Positions 1 through 5,601 of a stretch of 35,095 bases of DNA are shown here, piece after piece. Position 1 is the stretch's first letter, and each line of letters starts with the position of its first letter. Position numbers and translations under genes: made by a program. Under the pieces are notes generated by a model, which had not been told where the DNA came from, ran no database searches, and worked only from the letters and a program-made list of their open reading frames with translations. This stretch comes from a virus, in IMG/VR virus record IMGVR_UViG_3300018083_000078, positions 1 through 35,095 of that record; one strand, written 5' to 3'.

Positions 1-194
1 ATGCGATGCTCCTCTGGTAGATCCCGTTGTCCCCCGAACCCAAGCCGTTGACCAGCAGCCATGAGCTTCCGGTCGTGTTCATCTTCGACACGAGGCGCAT
101 CGGTCTGATCGCGGTAAGCCACCTCTCCGGCTAGCATCTTGCGACGTAGCCTCGGGAGTAAGTGACGGATCTCGTTGACGTATGGCTGCTTCAT
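1..194 (-). CDS. Hypothetical protein, C-terminus beyond left edge
   Basis: An open frame begins with ATG at 194 and runs leftward off the window without a stop (64 codons visible). The start overlaps the stop of the upstream gene in an ATGA arrangement, and an AAAGGAAAG purine run precedes it, so it is the next cistron of the leftward operon. The visible part is charged and probably helical, beginning MKQPYVNEIRHLLPRL and rich in Arg, Asp and Glu. I recognise no family. The total length is unknown because the window cuts the gene. Confidence 0.6.
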   Translation of the reverse strand, partial: MKQPYVNEIRHLLPRLRRKMLAGEVAYRDQTDAPRVEDEHDRKLMAAGQRLGFGGQRDLPEEHR

Positions 195-397
195 GACTTC
201 TTTCCTTTCTTCTTGGAGGTCTTCTTCTTGGGCTGCTGATCGAGTTCGGCACGCAACTTGGCGCGCTCACGCATTGAAGCTCCGGGCCTTCGGTTGATGA
301 GCTTGAGCTGCTCCTTCGGAGTGCGCTTAGCCCTCTCAGCATCTCGATCGACCGCGTCCTGGCGCCTTTCCTCACGGCTTCTCTTCGAGTGTCTCAT
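191..397 (-). CDS. Small highly basic protein, 68 aa
   Basis: This 68-residue protein is dominated by Arg, Lys, Glu and Gln, with a Lys-rich tail ending KKKTSKKKGKKS. An AAGGGGG ribosome site lies just before ATG 397, and the stop overlaps the next start as ATGA. No domain is recognisable. The composition fits a small nucleic-acid-binding or ribosome-associated phage protein, but that is inference from charge alone. It sits in a run of small early genes of similar size. Confidence 0.6.
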   Translation of the reverse strand: MRHSKRSREERRQDAVDRDAERAKRTPKEQLKLINRRPGASMRERAKLRAELDQQPKKKTSKKKGKKS

Positions 398-400
398 GAC

Positions 401-616
401 TTACCCCCTTTCCCATATGACAGCAGTGCGTAGGCATTCAGCAATCGTGCCAGCCTCTGCGTGGAACAAACAGACCGCTGAGGTCAAGATCCGAGGTAAC
501 TCTCCCTCTGTGGCGGCCTCAAATAACCACAACACCTCTGTGCCTAGATCGGCCTTTTTTGCAGCAGGATCCAACACGAGTGGTTGGTCTCCTTCGTACG
601 GAATACGTATCTCCAT
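401..616 (-). CDS. Hypothetical small protein, 71 aa
   Basis: This is a 71-residue mixed alpha/beta-looking protein beginning MEIRIPYEGDQPLVLDP. It has a central stretch, TEVLWLFEAATEGELP, and a C-terminal helix with two cysteines. An AAGGAGT ribosome site precedes ATG 616. It lies 3 bp from the next gene and directly abuts the upstream gene, so it is probably co-transcribed. I do not recognise a family. The ORF is credible because of its ribosome site, spacing and lack of competing frames. Confidence 0.55.
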   Translation of the reverse strand: MEIRIPYEGDQPLVLDPAAKKADLGTEVLWLFEAATEGELPRILTSAVCLFHAEAGTIAECLRTAVIWERG

Positions 617-871
617 CTATTCCACTCCTTCCATGGTAGCCACCTTAGCGGCCTCGTCGCGTTTCTTGGCCTCAGCTCGAGCGATCTGCCTATCCATATC
701 CCTCTTGACCGCTCGATCGTAGCGCCTAGTTGACTTCCCGATGTTTGGTGCTAATAGGTGCGTGTTCTTTCCCTCGAAGTGTCCTTTGTTCCGGAACTCC
801 TTGGCATCGTGGACCTTGATCCACTCCTTGCACACGGTGCAGTAGATATTGGTGTGTTTGGGCTCTGCCAT
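617..871 (-). CDS. Small protein with single CxxC, possible zinc finger, 84 aa
   Basis: The N-terminus holds a Cys-x2-Cys pair (YCTVC, about residues 10-14), followed by histidines at about 21, 31 and 38. This is compatible with a small zinc-binding fold of CCHH or CCH type. The C-terminal half is a charged helix rich in Arg, Lys, Asp and Glu. GAAAGGGGGTGAGAG precedes ATG 871, which is a strong ribosome site. It may bind nucleic acid or a host protein, but the motif alone does not settle a function. Confidence 0.6.
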   Translation of the reverse strand: MAEPKHTNIYCTVCKEWIKVHDAKEFRNKGHFEGKNTHLLAPNIGKSTRRYDRAVKRDMDRQIARAEAKKRDEAAKVATMEGVE

Positions 872-884
872 CTCTCACCCCCTT

Positions 885-1088
885 TCAGTTGATGAGCCTA
901 GTGATAATCCCGTCCTTGACTTCTACGCGGGCGTACCACGTATGGTGCTTAAACGACGGCCCCTCTACTGTAGTAGGACCGTTCTTCGGGGCAGGAAAAA
1001 CGCCTGGGCTCACTACCTCGATCCTGATGTTCTTTGCGATGGCCTCACGAAGCGCCTTCTTGGTGTCGAACCCTGGTTCCGTGTACAT
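885..1088 (-). CDS. Hypothetical small protein, 67 aa
   Basis: This 67-residue protein has an N-terminal helix (TKKALREAIAKN) followed by alternating beta-like segments (IRIEVVSP, WYARVEVKDGIITRL). A perfect TAGGAGG site precedes ATG 1088, so the start is secure. Family unknown. It is part of the leftward small-gene operon with 13 bp to the downstream gene. The small alpha+beta architecture is common among phage early host-takeover proteins, but nothing specific identifies it as one. Confidence 0.6.
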   Translation of the reverse strand: MYTEPGFDTKKALREAIAKNIRIEVVSPGVFPAPKNGPTTVEGPSFKHHTWYARVEVKDGIITRLIN

Positions 1089-1096
1089 CTTGCCTC

Positions 1097-1297
1097 CTAG
1101 GCGTTGTCGAGCCGTCGAAGTGTCTCTTCGAGAGTCTTGAGGTTCTCCTCCTCAGCTCCGACGCCCATAGCCCCCATCTTAAGCGCTCGATGGATGGTGT
1201 TCCGTATCACATAGGTTGCTGTCCCGTAAGGATCATCGGGAAAGTTCTCCTCGAGTGCCGGAATGAGAATCTCATCGTTCAGGGTGGCTCCTGCCAT
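1097..1297 (-). CDS. Hypothetical small protein, 66 aa
   Basis: This 66-residue, largely helical protein has an acidic centre and a C-terminal LKTLEETLRRL amphipathic helix that could dimerise. GAAAGGGGATGAACG precedes ATG 1297. Its upstream leader contains a long inverted repeat (1324-1398) that could fold in the mRNA, so its translation might be structurally regulated; that is inference. No family is recognised. Confidence 0.55.
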   Translation of the reverse strand: MAGATLNDEILIPALEENFPDDPYGTATYVIRNTIHRALKMGAMGVGAEEENLKTLEETLRRLDNA

Positions 1298-1323
1298 CGT
1301 TCATCCCCTTTCAGTTAGAAGGA

Positions 1324-1398
1324 GCAAGGGGAGTGGGCTCTCACTGCCGATGAGTGTTGTAGCCGCCCTGAGCGCTGCTTTTATCCACTGCCCCTTGC
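1324..1398. other. Long-stem RNA structure candidate in a 172-bp intergenic gap
   Basis: Arms GCAAGGGGAGTGG (1324-1336) and CCACTGCCCCTTGC (1385-1398) are complementary over 13 bp with a single bulged G, enclosing about 48 nt. Inside, CACT/AGTG and GTAGC/GCTGC can form two further short hairpins, giving a three-way-junction shape of about 75 nt. It lies upstream of the leftward gene ending at 1097. It is not a tRNA, because no T-arm consensus is present. It could be a leader element, a small RNA or a transcription-pausing hairpin. Confidence 0.4.
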
Positions 1399-1469
1399 AT
1401 GATGGGCCCTACGCCTTCGTCGCACGTCGTCGCGCGACACACACATCGTAACGTGGGGATACTTCCATG

Positions 1470-1673
1470 TCAACTTGGGAGATCTTCGTAGCAGTGAGCC
1501 TGGTCGTCGCGGCAGATTTGATCGTCACAGTAGTGGGTAGGGCAGAGTTCAAGCTTGATGCCCAGCTCACGGTGGTCGTAGGCAGTTAAGACATGCGATA
1601 ACTGCTCGTAGATATCGGTCAGGTCCTCTTGCAGAATCGCAGAAGCGAGCGCATCGAGGTGGTCAGTCGGCAT
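1470..1673 (-). CDS. Hypothetical acidic Cys/His-containing protein, 67 aa
   Basis: The N-terminal half is a predicted helix (LDALASAILQEDLTDIYEQLSHVL). The C-terminal half is rich in Cys, His and Asp (CPTHYCDDQICRDDQAHCYED), with four Cys and two His in about 20 residues, which suggests a small metal-binding knuckle. AAAGGAGG precedes ATG 1673. It is probably in one transcript with the upstream 110-aa gene, 12 bp away. No family is recognised. Confidence 0.55.
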   Translation of the reverse strand: MPTDHLDALASAILQEDLTDIYEQLSHVLTAYDHRELGIKLELCPTHYCDDQICRDDQAHCYEDLPS

Positions 1674-1685
1674 TTGGTGCCTCCT

Positions 1686-2018
1686 TTACAGCCAGTGGGA
1701 TGCGTGGTACCAATCGTCGGCACCATCGAGGTCTTGATCGTTCAGCGAATCGTCCTCTGTACAGCCAAGCGCAAGGAACTTATCACCATCCTCCTCGAAG
1801 TACTTCCAATAATGGATAGCACCTTCGTTGTCGATGTCAGCAACAGCCTCCATGAACTTCTTGAGGTCGAATCCTTCAAAGACCACATCATCAGGTCCAG
1901 CCATCTGGAAGTACTCATCAGGTAAGCGGAACACTTCTACCTTGCCTTTGTACCCCTGTTGCCATGCGTAGGCTTGGTAGACCCCCAAGTACGCATTCCG
2001 TTCTTCTGTGGTAATCAT
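1686..2018 (-). CDS. Hypothetical acidic protein, possible antirestriction-like fold, 110 aa
   Basis: This acidic 110-residue protein begins MITTEERNAYLGVYQAYAWQQGY and has aromatic-rich patches (IHYWKYFEEDGDKFLALG). A perfect AGGAGGT site precedes ATG 2018. Acidic, aromatic small proteins of early operons include DNA mimics and antirestriction factors, and the opening segment is faintly like ArdA-type proteins. The similarity is too weak for a call. It is 1 bp from the upstream gene. Confidence 0.55.
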   Translation of the reverse strand: MITTEERNAYLGVYQAYAWQQGYKGKVEVFRLPDEYFQMAGPDDVVFEGFDLKKFMEAVADIDNEGAIHYWKYFEEDGDKFLALGCTEDDSLNDQDLDGADDWYHASHWL

Positions 2019-2019
2019 G

Positions 2020-2277
2020 TTACCTCCTGTAGCCCCAAATGAACTTGAGGTAGAGATTCCTACGCCCTGCTTTGTAAGGACGGAGCTTGATGAAGAACTG
2101 ACCCCGCCCTACAGAATTGGGATAAGGATTCTTCCAGAAGGTGAAAGGTCCTAACTTCTTGATTCGTGGGCTACCTGTGTCTAGGTTGTTCCACCTTGCC
2201 AACGAGAGCTTGACTCCTCGGAAGCTGATGAGCTGCATCTTGCCTGGAGAACCTTCCCATTGAGGCCTAATACTCAT
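2020..2277 (-). CDS. Hypothetical basic beta-rich protein, 85 aa
   Basis: I choose ATG 2277 (MSIRPQWEGSPGKMQL) because GAGAGGTGGGACG lies directly upstream. The longer upstream frame has no ribosome site and overlaps the neighbouring gene. The protein is basic and rich in Gly, Phe, Tyr and Trp, with alternating hydrophobic residues (FFIKLRPY, NLYLKFIWGY), suggesting a small beta fold. Its start overlaps the end of the upstream gene by 11 bp, so translational coupling is likely. Family unknown. Confidence 0.5.
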   Translation of the reverse strand: MSIRPQWEGSPGKMQLISFRGVKLSLARWNNLDTGSPRIKKLGPFTFWKNPYPNSVGRGQFFIKLRPYKAGRRNLYLKFIWGYRR

Positions 2278-2536
2278 CGTCCCACCTCTCACCTGCATAG
2301 TCGGGATCGAAGTCTGACGGTGCAAGCACGGGGTACTTCCGATTGTGCTCCTCCTCCGTTTCGAGCCTCTTCGCCCAATGGTAGTCACACCTCGGGATGG
2401 ACGTTCCCGTTCCAGACAGGCTCATGCGATACTCCACAGAGCCTTCGCACCTTCCATCGTGCCGTTGAAGACACTCAGGCTGGGGATCAGGTTCATCCCT
2501 CCACGACTGATCGTCGGTAGAATTGAAGTCGGACAT
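2267..2536 (-). CDS. Hypothetical acidic protein with Cys/His, 89 aa
   Basis: I choose ATG 2536 (MSDFNSTDDQSW), which overlaps the TAA of the upstream gene by one base, with GGAG 6 nt before it. The protein is acidic and contains three cysteines and several histidines (CLQRHDGRCEG, RCDYHWAKRL), which may coordinate a metal. It ends in an acidic aromatic tail. The coupling to its neighbours indicates a polycistronic message. No family recognised. Confidence 0.5.
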   Translation of the reverse strand: MSDFNSTDDQSWRDEPDPQPECLQRHDGRCEGSVEYRMSLSGTGTSIPRCDYHWAKRLETEEEHNRKYPVLAPSDFDPDYAGERWDDEY

Positions 2537-2811
2537 TACAGGCTCCAATCTTGAACGTGGAGGGTGATCGGTTCGAGCAGTTCTTCCATCGTCACCTCCC
2601 TTTCTGACCCTGCATCAAGCCATGCCTGCAGGATTTCAGCCACACACAGAGTGATGGCCTCTGAGATGGCCCCTACGTGATCCCGCGGGATATGCCTTGG
2701 GATAATAGTGGCCTCATCTTGAACTTCCCTTACCGGTGGATACTCGAGAGCAATATTCTTCCCAGCCCATCGAGCATGGTAGAGCATGTTGGCTTGTCGA
2801 TTAGCATCCAT
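2536..2811 (-). CDS. Hypothetical helical protein, 91 aa
   Basis: An AGAAGGAGG ribosome site precedes ATG 2811. The protein has a basic N-terminus (MDANRQANMLYHARWAGKN) and a long hydrophobic helix in the middle (AISEAITLCVAEILQAWL), followed by a short acidic segment. It is predicted to be soluble and largely helical. It sits in the leftward operon 11 bp after the zinc-ribbon gene. I see no catalytic motif and assign no function. Confidence 0.55.
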   Translation of the reverse strand: MDANRQANMLYHARWAGKNIALEYPPVREVQDEATIIPRHIPRDHVGAISEAITLCVAEILQAWLDAGSEREVTMEELLEPITLHVQDWSL

Positions 2812-2822
2812 GGGGCCTCCTT

Positions 2823-2990
2823 CTACTTGCAGTGGATACAGCGAGTGGTCCTGCGAATTGAGCCAGTCCTCGTCCTCCTGTCGTAGGTGACGGTACCTTC
2901 AGTAGTGCCGCATTGGTCGCAGCGGGTGTTGAGCATGAGCTCATGTACCAATCGCCGCCCTGTTTTCTTCTTGAGCTTGACCCTAGCCAC
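2823..2990 (-). CDS. Zinc-ribbon protein with two CxxC motifs, 55 aa
   Basis: This short gene is read from GTG 2990, which overlaps the stop of the upstream 39-aa gene. The protein starts MARVKLKKKTGRRLVHEL and carries CDQC at residues 24-27 and CIHC at residues 51-54, separated by a basic strand-rich linker. This is the layout of a four-cysteine zinc ribbon as found in small nucleic-acid-binding or transcription-related proteins. The Lys/Arg-rich N-terminus supports nucleic-acid binding. No strong ribosome site is seen, so it may depend on translational coupling. The CxxC pair makes it very likely real despite its size. Confidence 0.65.
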   Translation of the reverse strand: MARVKLKKKTGRRLVHELMLNTRCDQCGTTEGTVTYDRRTRTGSIRRTTRCIHCK

Positions 2991-3102
2991 CGGCCTTCTT
3001 CGCTTTCTTCTTCTCAGCGATGCGGTAGGCCGTATTCATCTTGCGGATCCACTTCTTTGAGATCCCTTTGGGCCTGTTGGTCTTACGTTGATGCTTGGGC
3101 AT
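2983..3102 (-). CDS. Tiny highly basic protein, 39 aa
   Basis: A strong GGAGGGAAGCAG site precedes ATG 3102. The 39-residue product has about 40 percent Lys/Arg, for example PKHQRKTNRPKGISKKW and EKKKAKKAGG. The start lies inside the end of the upstream gene (20-bp overlap), and its own stop overlaps the GTG of the zinc-ribbon gene, so the three are coupled. It resembles the very small basic proteins of phage early operons. The role is unknown; nucleic-acid binding is a guess from charge. Confidence 0.6.
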   Translation of the reverse strand: MPKHQRKTNRPKGISKKWIRKMNTAYRIAEKKKAKKAGG

Positions 3103-3334
3103 CTGCTTCCCTCCTGAGTCGGTTCTGCTTCATCCATTCAGGCTCGTTCTTGGCGATGCGGTCGCCGTTGAGGAGATGAGCCTTACCATCATCCTGACGG
3201 AAATCAAACCACACGCCCTCCTCCTCTGACCACTGCTTGGGGTTCTCGATGACGCCCCAGGTGCAGGTGTAATGTGAGAAGACTCGGTCTCCCTCCTTCA
3301 CCACATGACCATCGGCGGTAGTGATTTCGAGCAT
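3083..3334 (-). CDS. Small beta-rich protein, 83 aa
   Basis: AAGGAGTAGAAG precedes ATG 3334. The product is mostly beta-like: LEITTADGHVVKEGDRVFSHY, then a Trp-rich segment and WFDFRQDDGKAHLLNGDRI. This resembles a small SH3/KOW-like barrel. A basic helix closes the protein (WMKQNRLRREADAQ). Small barrels of this type often bind RNA or protein, but I cannot name a family. It is the second gene of the leftward operon. Confidence 0.6.
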   Translation of the reverse strand: MLEITTADGHVVKEGDRVFSHYTCTWGVIENPKQWSEEEGVWFDFRQDDGKAHLLNGDRIAKNEPEWMKQNRLRREADAQAST

Positions 3335-3337
3335 CTT

Positions 3338-3613
3338 CTACTCCTTTGTAGCTTCGATGGCGGCATCGATGATCTGGGCCTTGTTCGGTGCAAGGTTCAT
3401 CCCCAGCCATACAGCGTCGGGGTTGGTGAACATGCGGTCACCCCTGATTGGTGAGCGACCCTTGATGCGGTTGCCCTTGTTGAGCCCCTGTCCTTTCGGA
3501 TAGCGACCCTTAGCCTTCACAGGGTTCAACACCGTAACCACATAATTCTCACGCTTCTTACGGGATTTCTTCCGCTTCTTGGGTTTCATCCCCAGGAATT
3601 GAGATTCTACCAT
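3338..3613 (-). CDS. Basic protein, first gene of the leftward operon, 91 aa
   Basis: I place the start at ATG 3613 (MVESQFLGMKPKKRKK), because GGGAGGTGAGGAAGTT lies directly before it; an in-frame upstream GTG at 3655 has no ribosome site. The N-terminal third is extremely basic (KKRKKSRKKREN). The rest contains KGRYPKGQGLNKGNRIKG and an acidic C-terminal helix. As the first leftward gene after the divergent control region it should be expressed early. A nucleic-acid-binding role is likely but unproven. Confidence 0.55.
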   Translation of the reverse strand: MVESQFLGMKPKKRKKSRKKRENYVVTVLNPVKAKGRYPKGQGLNKGNRIKGRSPIRGDRMFTNPDAVWLGMNLAPNKAQIIDAAIEATKE

Positions 3614-3835
3614 AACTTCCTCACCTCCCTTCGTCAAATCGTGACACACGAACACATTATGAACGCCTGGGAGCTTTAGTACAACCTCCTTGGACGACTT
3701 CTGTTGACTCTTAGTTGAGGTCTATATGGCTACCGTAGTAATAGCTGCTACAGCTAACGGGGCCATGGGGTAGGTACAACGTTCTCATTGTCCGCTGGGA
3801 GGTGTATAGTATGTGGTAACCTATTGGAGGTAATC
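3614..3835. promoter_or_regulatory. Divergent control region between leftward and rightward operons
   Basis: This 222-bp gap separates outward-reading genes. It holds a 15-bp palindrome, TAGCTGCTACAGCTA (3742-3756, 6-bp arms, 3-bp centre), a likely operator. A candidate rightward promoter is TTCTCA (3782-3787), 17 bp, TATAGT (3805-3810). A micro-ORF ATG-TGG-TAA at 3811, with GGGAGG before it, precedes the terminase ribosome site. I could not pick a convincing leftward promoter by eye. Confidence 0.45.
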
Positions 3836-4372
3836 TTGGCGGTTCCACGTCCGAATCCCAAAGAAAAGAAGAACCTGCCAGCTGTGGCTGAGGCAAATGG
3901 CACGGATACCCGGACGGCAATGCAGAAACTGGATCCCATCCAGAAGCGCCTCGTCCTGTGGGTAGCAAAAAAGAAGTCTCATACGGAGTTTGCGCGGAAG
4001 AATGCGAAGGCCCTTGTGCCCAAGCACGACGGTTCCAAGCAAGATCTCATGAAGAAGGCCCGTGCCAGAGTCAGAGCAGTGATGGTCACGCAAGACTTCC
4101 GTGATGCCCTCTGGGAATGGTCTCTTATGGGGGTAGATTTGGCCATGCCGGACATAACAGCGGGCATCATCGGCAAGGCATCAGCTGGCCGCGTAGATGC
4201 GGCGCGCTTGGCCATGGAGATAACAGGGCGCCATGCGCCTAACTCTGAGGTGCAACCTGCTGCCATTCAGATAGTCCTACAAAATGTGCCTAGGCCTGCT
4301 GTATCCGAAGAGATAGTTGACGGGGATGCCGAGGAGATAGTGGATGGAGAGCTTGACGAGGAGGCTCTTTAG
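3836..4372 (+). CDS. terS: Probable terminase small subunit, 178 aa
   Basis: The start is TTG 3836, with TTGGAGG ending 6 nt upstream; the first residues are MAVPRPNPKEKKNLPAV. The N-terminal half contains helices around DPIQKRLVLWVAKKKSHTEFARKNA (residues about 33-60), consistent with an HTH DNA-binding domain. A helical centre follows, with GKASAGRVDAARLAMEITGR (about 126-145), a pattern typical of small terminases. The C-terminus is acidic with the repeat EEIVDG. Small terminases bind packaging sites as oligomeric rings and recruit the ATPase. The large terminase lies about 3.5 kb downstream with fibre genes and a leftward gene between. No database comparison was made, so the call rests on helix pattern and position. 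Confidence 0.6.
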   Translation: MAVPRPNPKEKKNLPAVAEANGTDTRTAMQKLDPIQKRLVLWVAKKKSHTEFARKNAKALVPKHDGSKQDLMKKARARVRAVMVTQDFRDALWEWSLMGVDLAMPDITAGIIGKASAGRVDAARLAMEITGRHAPNSEVQPAAIQIVLQNVPRPAVSEEIVDGDAEEIVDGELDEEAL

Positions 4373-4535
4373 CTACATGGCCGCGCCGTTATATATATCC
4401 ATGGAAGCCAGCCCAGTGGCCGGTGAGGTGCGCAGTGACGGTAGCCAGCTAAATGGCCGCGTTGAGAAACAGAACGACGGTAGTCAGCTAAATGGCCGGT
4501 TCCCGAGCCCCCCCATCACTCTCCATATGGCCGCG
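4371..4535. repeat. Direct repeats around AGCTAAATGGCCG next to the small terminase
   Basis: Two near-identical 23-bp copies at 4437-4459 and 4476-4498 (one mismatch, 39-bp period) share the core CAGCTAAATGGCCG. A variant, AGCTACATGGCCGCG, begins at 4371 overlapping the terS stop, and a shorter ATATGGCCGCG occurs near 4525. The 39-bp period keeps the codon phase, but no plausible gene reads through it. Repeats just 3' of a small terminase gene are good candidates for a packaging (pac) site. A transcriptional role is also possible. Confidence 0.5.
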
Positions 4536-4553
4536 CCCTCCGCGCCGCACAAA

Positions 4554-4571
4554 TGCCCCCTTTCGGGGGCA
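4554..4571. terminator. Hairpin TGCCCCC-TTTC-GGGGGCA, possible terminator of terS
   Basis: This is a perfect 7-bp GC stem with a four-base loop, about 180 bp after terS. No T-run follows on the plus strand, so it may be a weak or factor-dependent terminator, or simply an RNA-stabilising hairpin. It marks the left border of the CGTNACG-rich block. Confidence 0.4.
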
Positions 4572-4791
4572 CTCGCATCGCGTTACGTGACGTGTGGCAC
4601 GATGACGAACCATACAAACATGGCGACCGTGACGACCCACGTCACCGGCACGAGTAACGATGCGCTACGCATTGACGCTGCCGAACACGTGACGCATGAC
4701 GAGGCGGCGTGCGGCGTGACGAGTGAGGTTATCGTAACGCTTCTGACCGATGATGATTCGCATGATGCTCCGATCGTAGTGATGGGATGGT

Positions 4792-4822
4792 GTGATGGGG
4801 GCTGTTTAACACTCCCCATCAC
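4792..4822 (-). terminator. Hairpin 38 bp downstream of the leftward gene
   Basis: GTGATGGGG (4792-4800) and CCCCATCAC (4814-4822) form a perfect 9-bp stem around a 13-nt loop. It lies just beyond the stop of the leftward gene at 4860 and probably terminates or stabilises its transcript. No clear T-run follows, so intrinsic termination is uncertain. Confidence 0.45.
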
Positions 4823-4859
4823 GTTGCGCCAGTGTCAGCGGCGTGTGAGCGTATCGCCG

Positions 4860-5165
4860 TTACGCGATAGGCGGCTCGGCAGGCGTGTCGCCCGTGACGT
4901 TCGGCGTATCGGCCTTCTTCGCCTTCCGCTTGCGCGATGCGGCGAGATATGCCTTAGCGTCGAACGTAACGCCCTTCTGCTTCGCCTTCCATGCTGCCGT
5001 AACGAACGCGATCTGAGCATCGTTGAGATACCAGCTCGTACCCATTACGTCACGCGGGAAGTAACGCCGGAGCAACGGACGAACGAACGTCTTGCCCACC
5101 TTCTCACGATTGGCCGATCCTGCCAGCTTCTCAGCAAGCGCGTTCGGCGTCATGATGTTGGCCAT
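4860..5165 (-). CDS. Small basic protein, putative DNA-binding, lone leftward gene, 101 aa
   Basis: I choose ATG 5165 (MANIMTPNALAEKLAG), because GGAGGGAGGTGATTTCACT lies upstream. The N-terminal part (TPNALAEKLAGSANREKVGKTFVRPLLRR) resembles small phage and actinobacterial DNA-binding modules in which an xALAxxL helix precedes a winged or Lsr2-like element. WYLNDAQIAFVTAAW follows, then a basic tail, SRKRKAKKAD, and a Pro/Thr-rich end. It stands alone, antisense to its neighbours, with its own leader and downstream hairpin, like a moron cassette. The whole cassette is saturated with CGTNACG, so the protein may bind that motif; this is inference. Its base pattern differs visibly from neighbouring genes. 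Confidence 0.6.
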   Translation of the reverse strand: MANIMTPNALAEKLAGSANREKVGKTFVRPLLRRYFPRDVMGTSWYLNDAQIAFVTAAWKAKQKGVTFDAKAYLAASRKRKAKKADTPNVTGDTPAEPPIA

Positions 5166-5391
5166 AGTGAAATCACCTCCCTCCCTGCGCGGTTGCGCGG
5201 CCGTGACGTGACGAGACAACTCTCCCTCGGCGACGTGACGTGTCGCGTCATGATGAGTAGGGGTTGCCCGTGTCAACGTCATACCCATAGACTATATGAC
5301 GTGACGTTACGTTACAAGGGTCAGCGTTACGTAATTCCCGCAAATAGCGACATTCGCTGTTATGCCGATGGGACGCATACTACGCATGATG

Positions 5392-5475
5392 TTGTCACGT
5401 TACGCAACGCATCACACCGTCGTCACGCTAGACAACGCATCACGCTGTTGTCACGTCACGCAACGCACCCCCCAC
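5392..5475. repeat. Three tandem 28-bp repeats (iteron-like)
   Basis: Units start at 5392, 5420 and 5448, each beginning TTGTCACG or TCGTCACG and carrying CAACGCATCAC or CAACGCACC. Units 1 and 2 differ at a handful of positions; unit 3 decays into a C-rich run at its end. Each unit contains a CGTNACG. Contiguous 28-bp spacing without spacers fits an iteron or operator array and not CRISPR. The array ends about 125 bp before the fibre gene's GTG; the AT-rich leader in between may hold its promoter, although I could not fix one. Confidence 0.65.
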
Positions 5476-5601
5476 CCCCCCATCGGGCGCACGTGTGTTG
5501 TCAAAATAGAATTCGCCCTAGACCTAGACTTTTCTCTCTAAAATTCTCTCCTACGTATCCGCGTATCGTGTTCTGTAGTACTACCTTAAGGGAGGATTCA
5601 A

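Larger units (their letters stand above)
4581..5460. repeat. Dense array of palindromic heptamer CGTNACG (20 copies)
   Basis: Counted by eye, CGTNACG starts at 4581, 4586, 4628, 4688, 4715, 4733, 4858, 4893, 4965, 4998, 5048, 5202, 5207, 5234, 5300, 5305, 5325, 5398, 5421 and 5454. The motif is its own reverse complement. Six defined bases would give about 0.2 copies in this length by chance. Overlapping pairs 5 bp apart occur three times. The array covers the leftward gene at 4860-5165 and both flanks, so it is not a codon effect. Apart from this gene I find no convincing coding sequence in 4373-4859 or 5166-5601. Confidence 0.8.

Noticed and set aside
258-722. 154-aa rightward frame in the left region
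   Set aside because: Opposes four well-spaced leftward genes with ribosome sites; low-complexity Ser/Ala composition.
1324-1398. tRNA-sized structure
   Set aside because: No T-loop consensus, no standard D-arm and no plausible anticodon arm on either strand.
3788-3835. Earlier in-frame TTG start (3788) for the small terminase
   Set aside because: No ribosome site lies before it, whereas GGAGG precedes TTG 3836 at proper spacing.
5392-5475. CRISPR array
   Set aside because: The 28-bp units are contiguous with no spacers and no cas genes nearby; the Cas4-like gene lies in a recombination operon.
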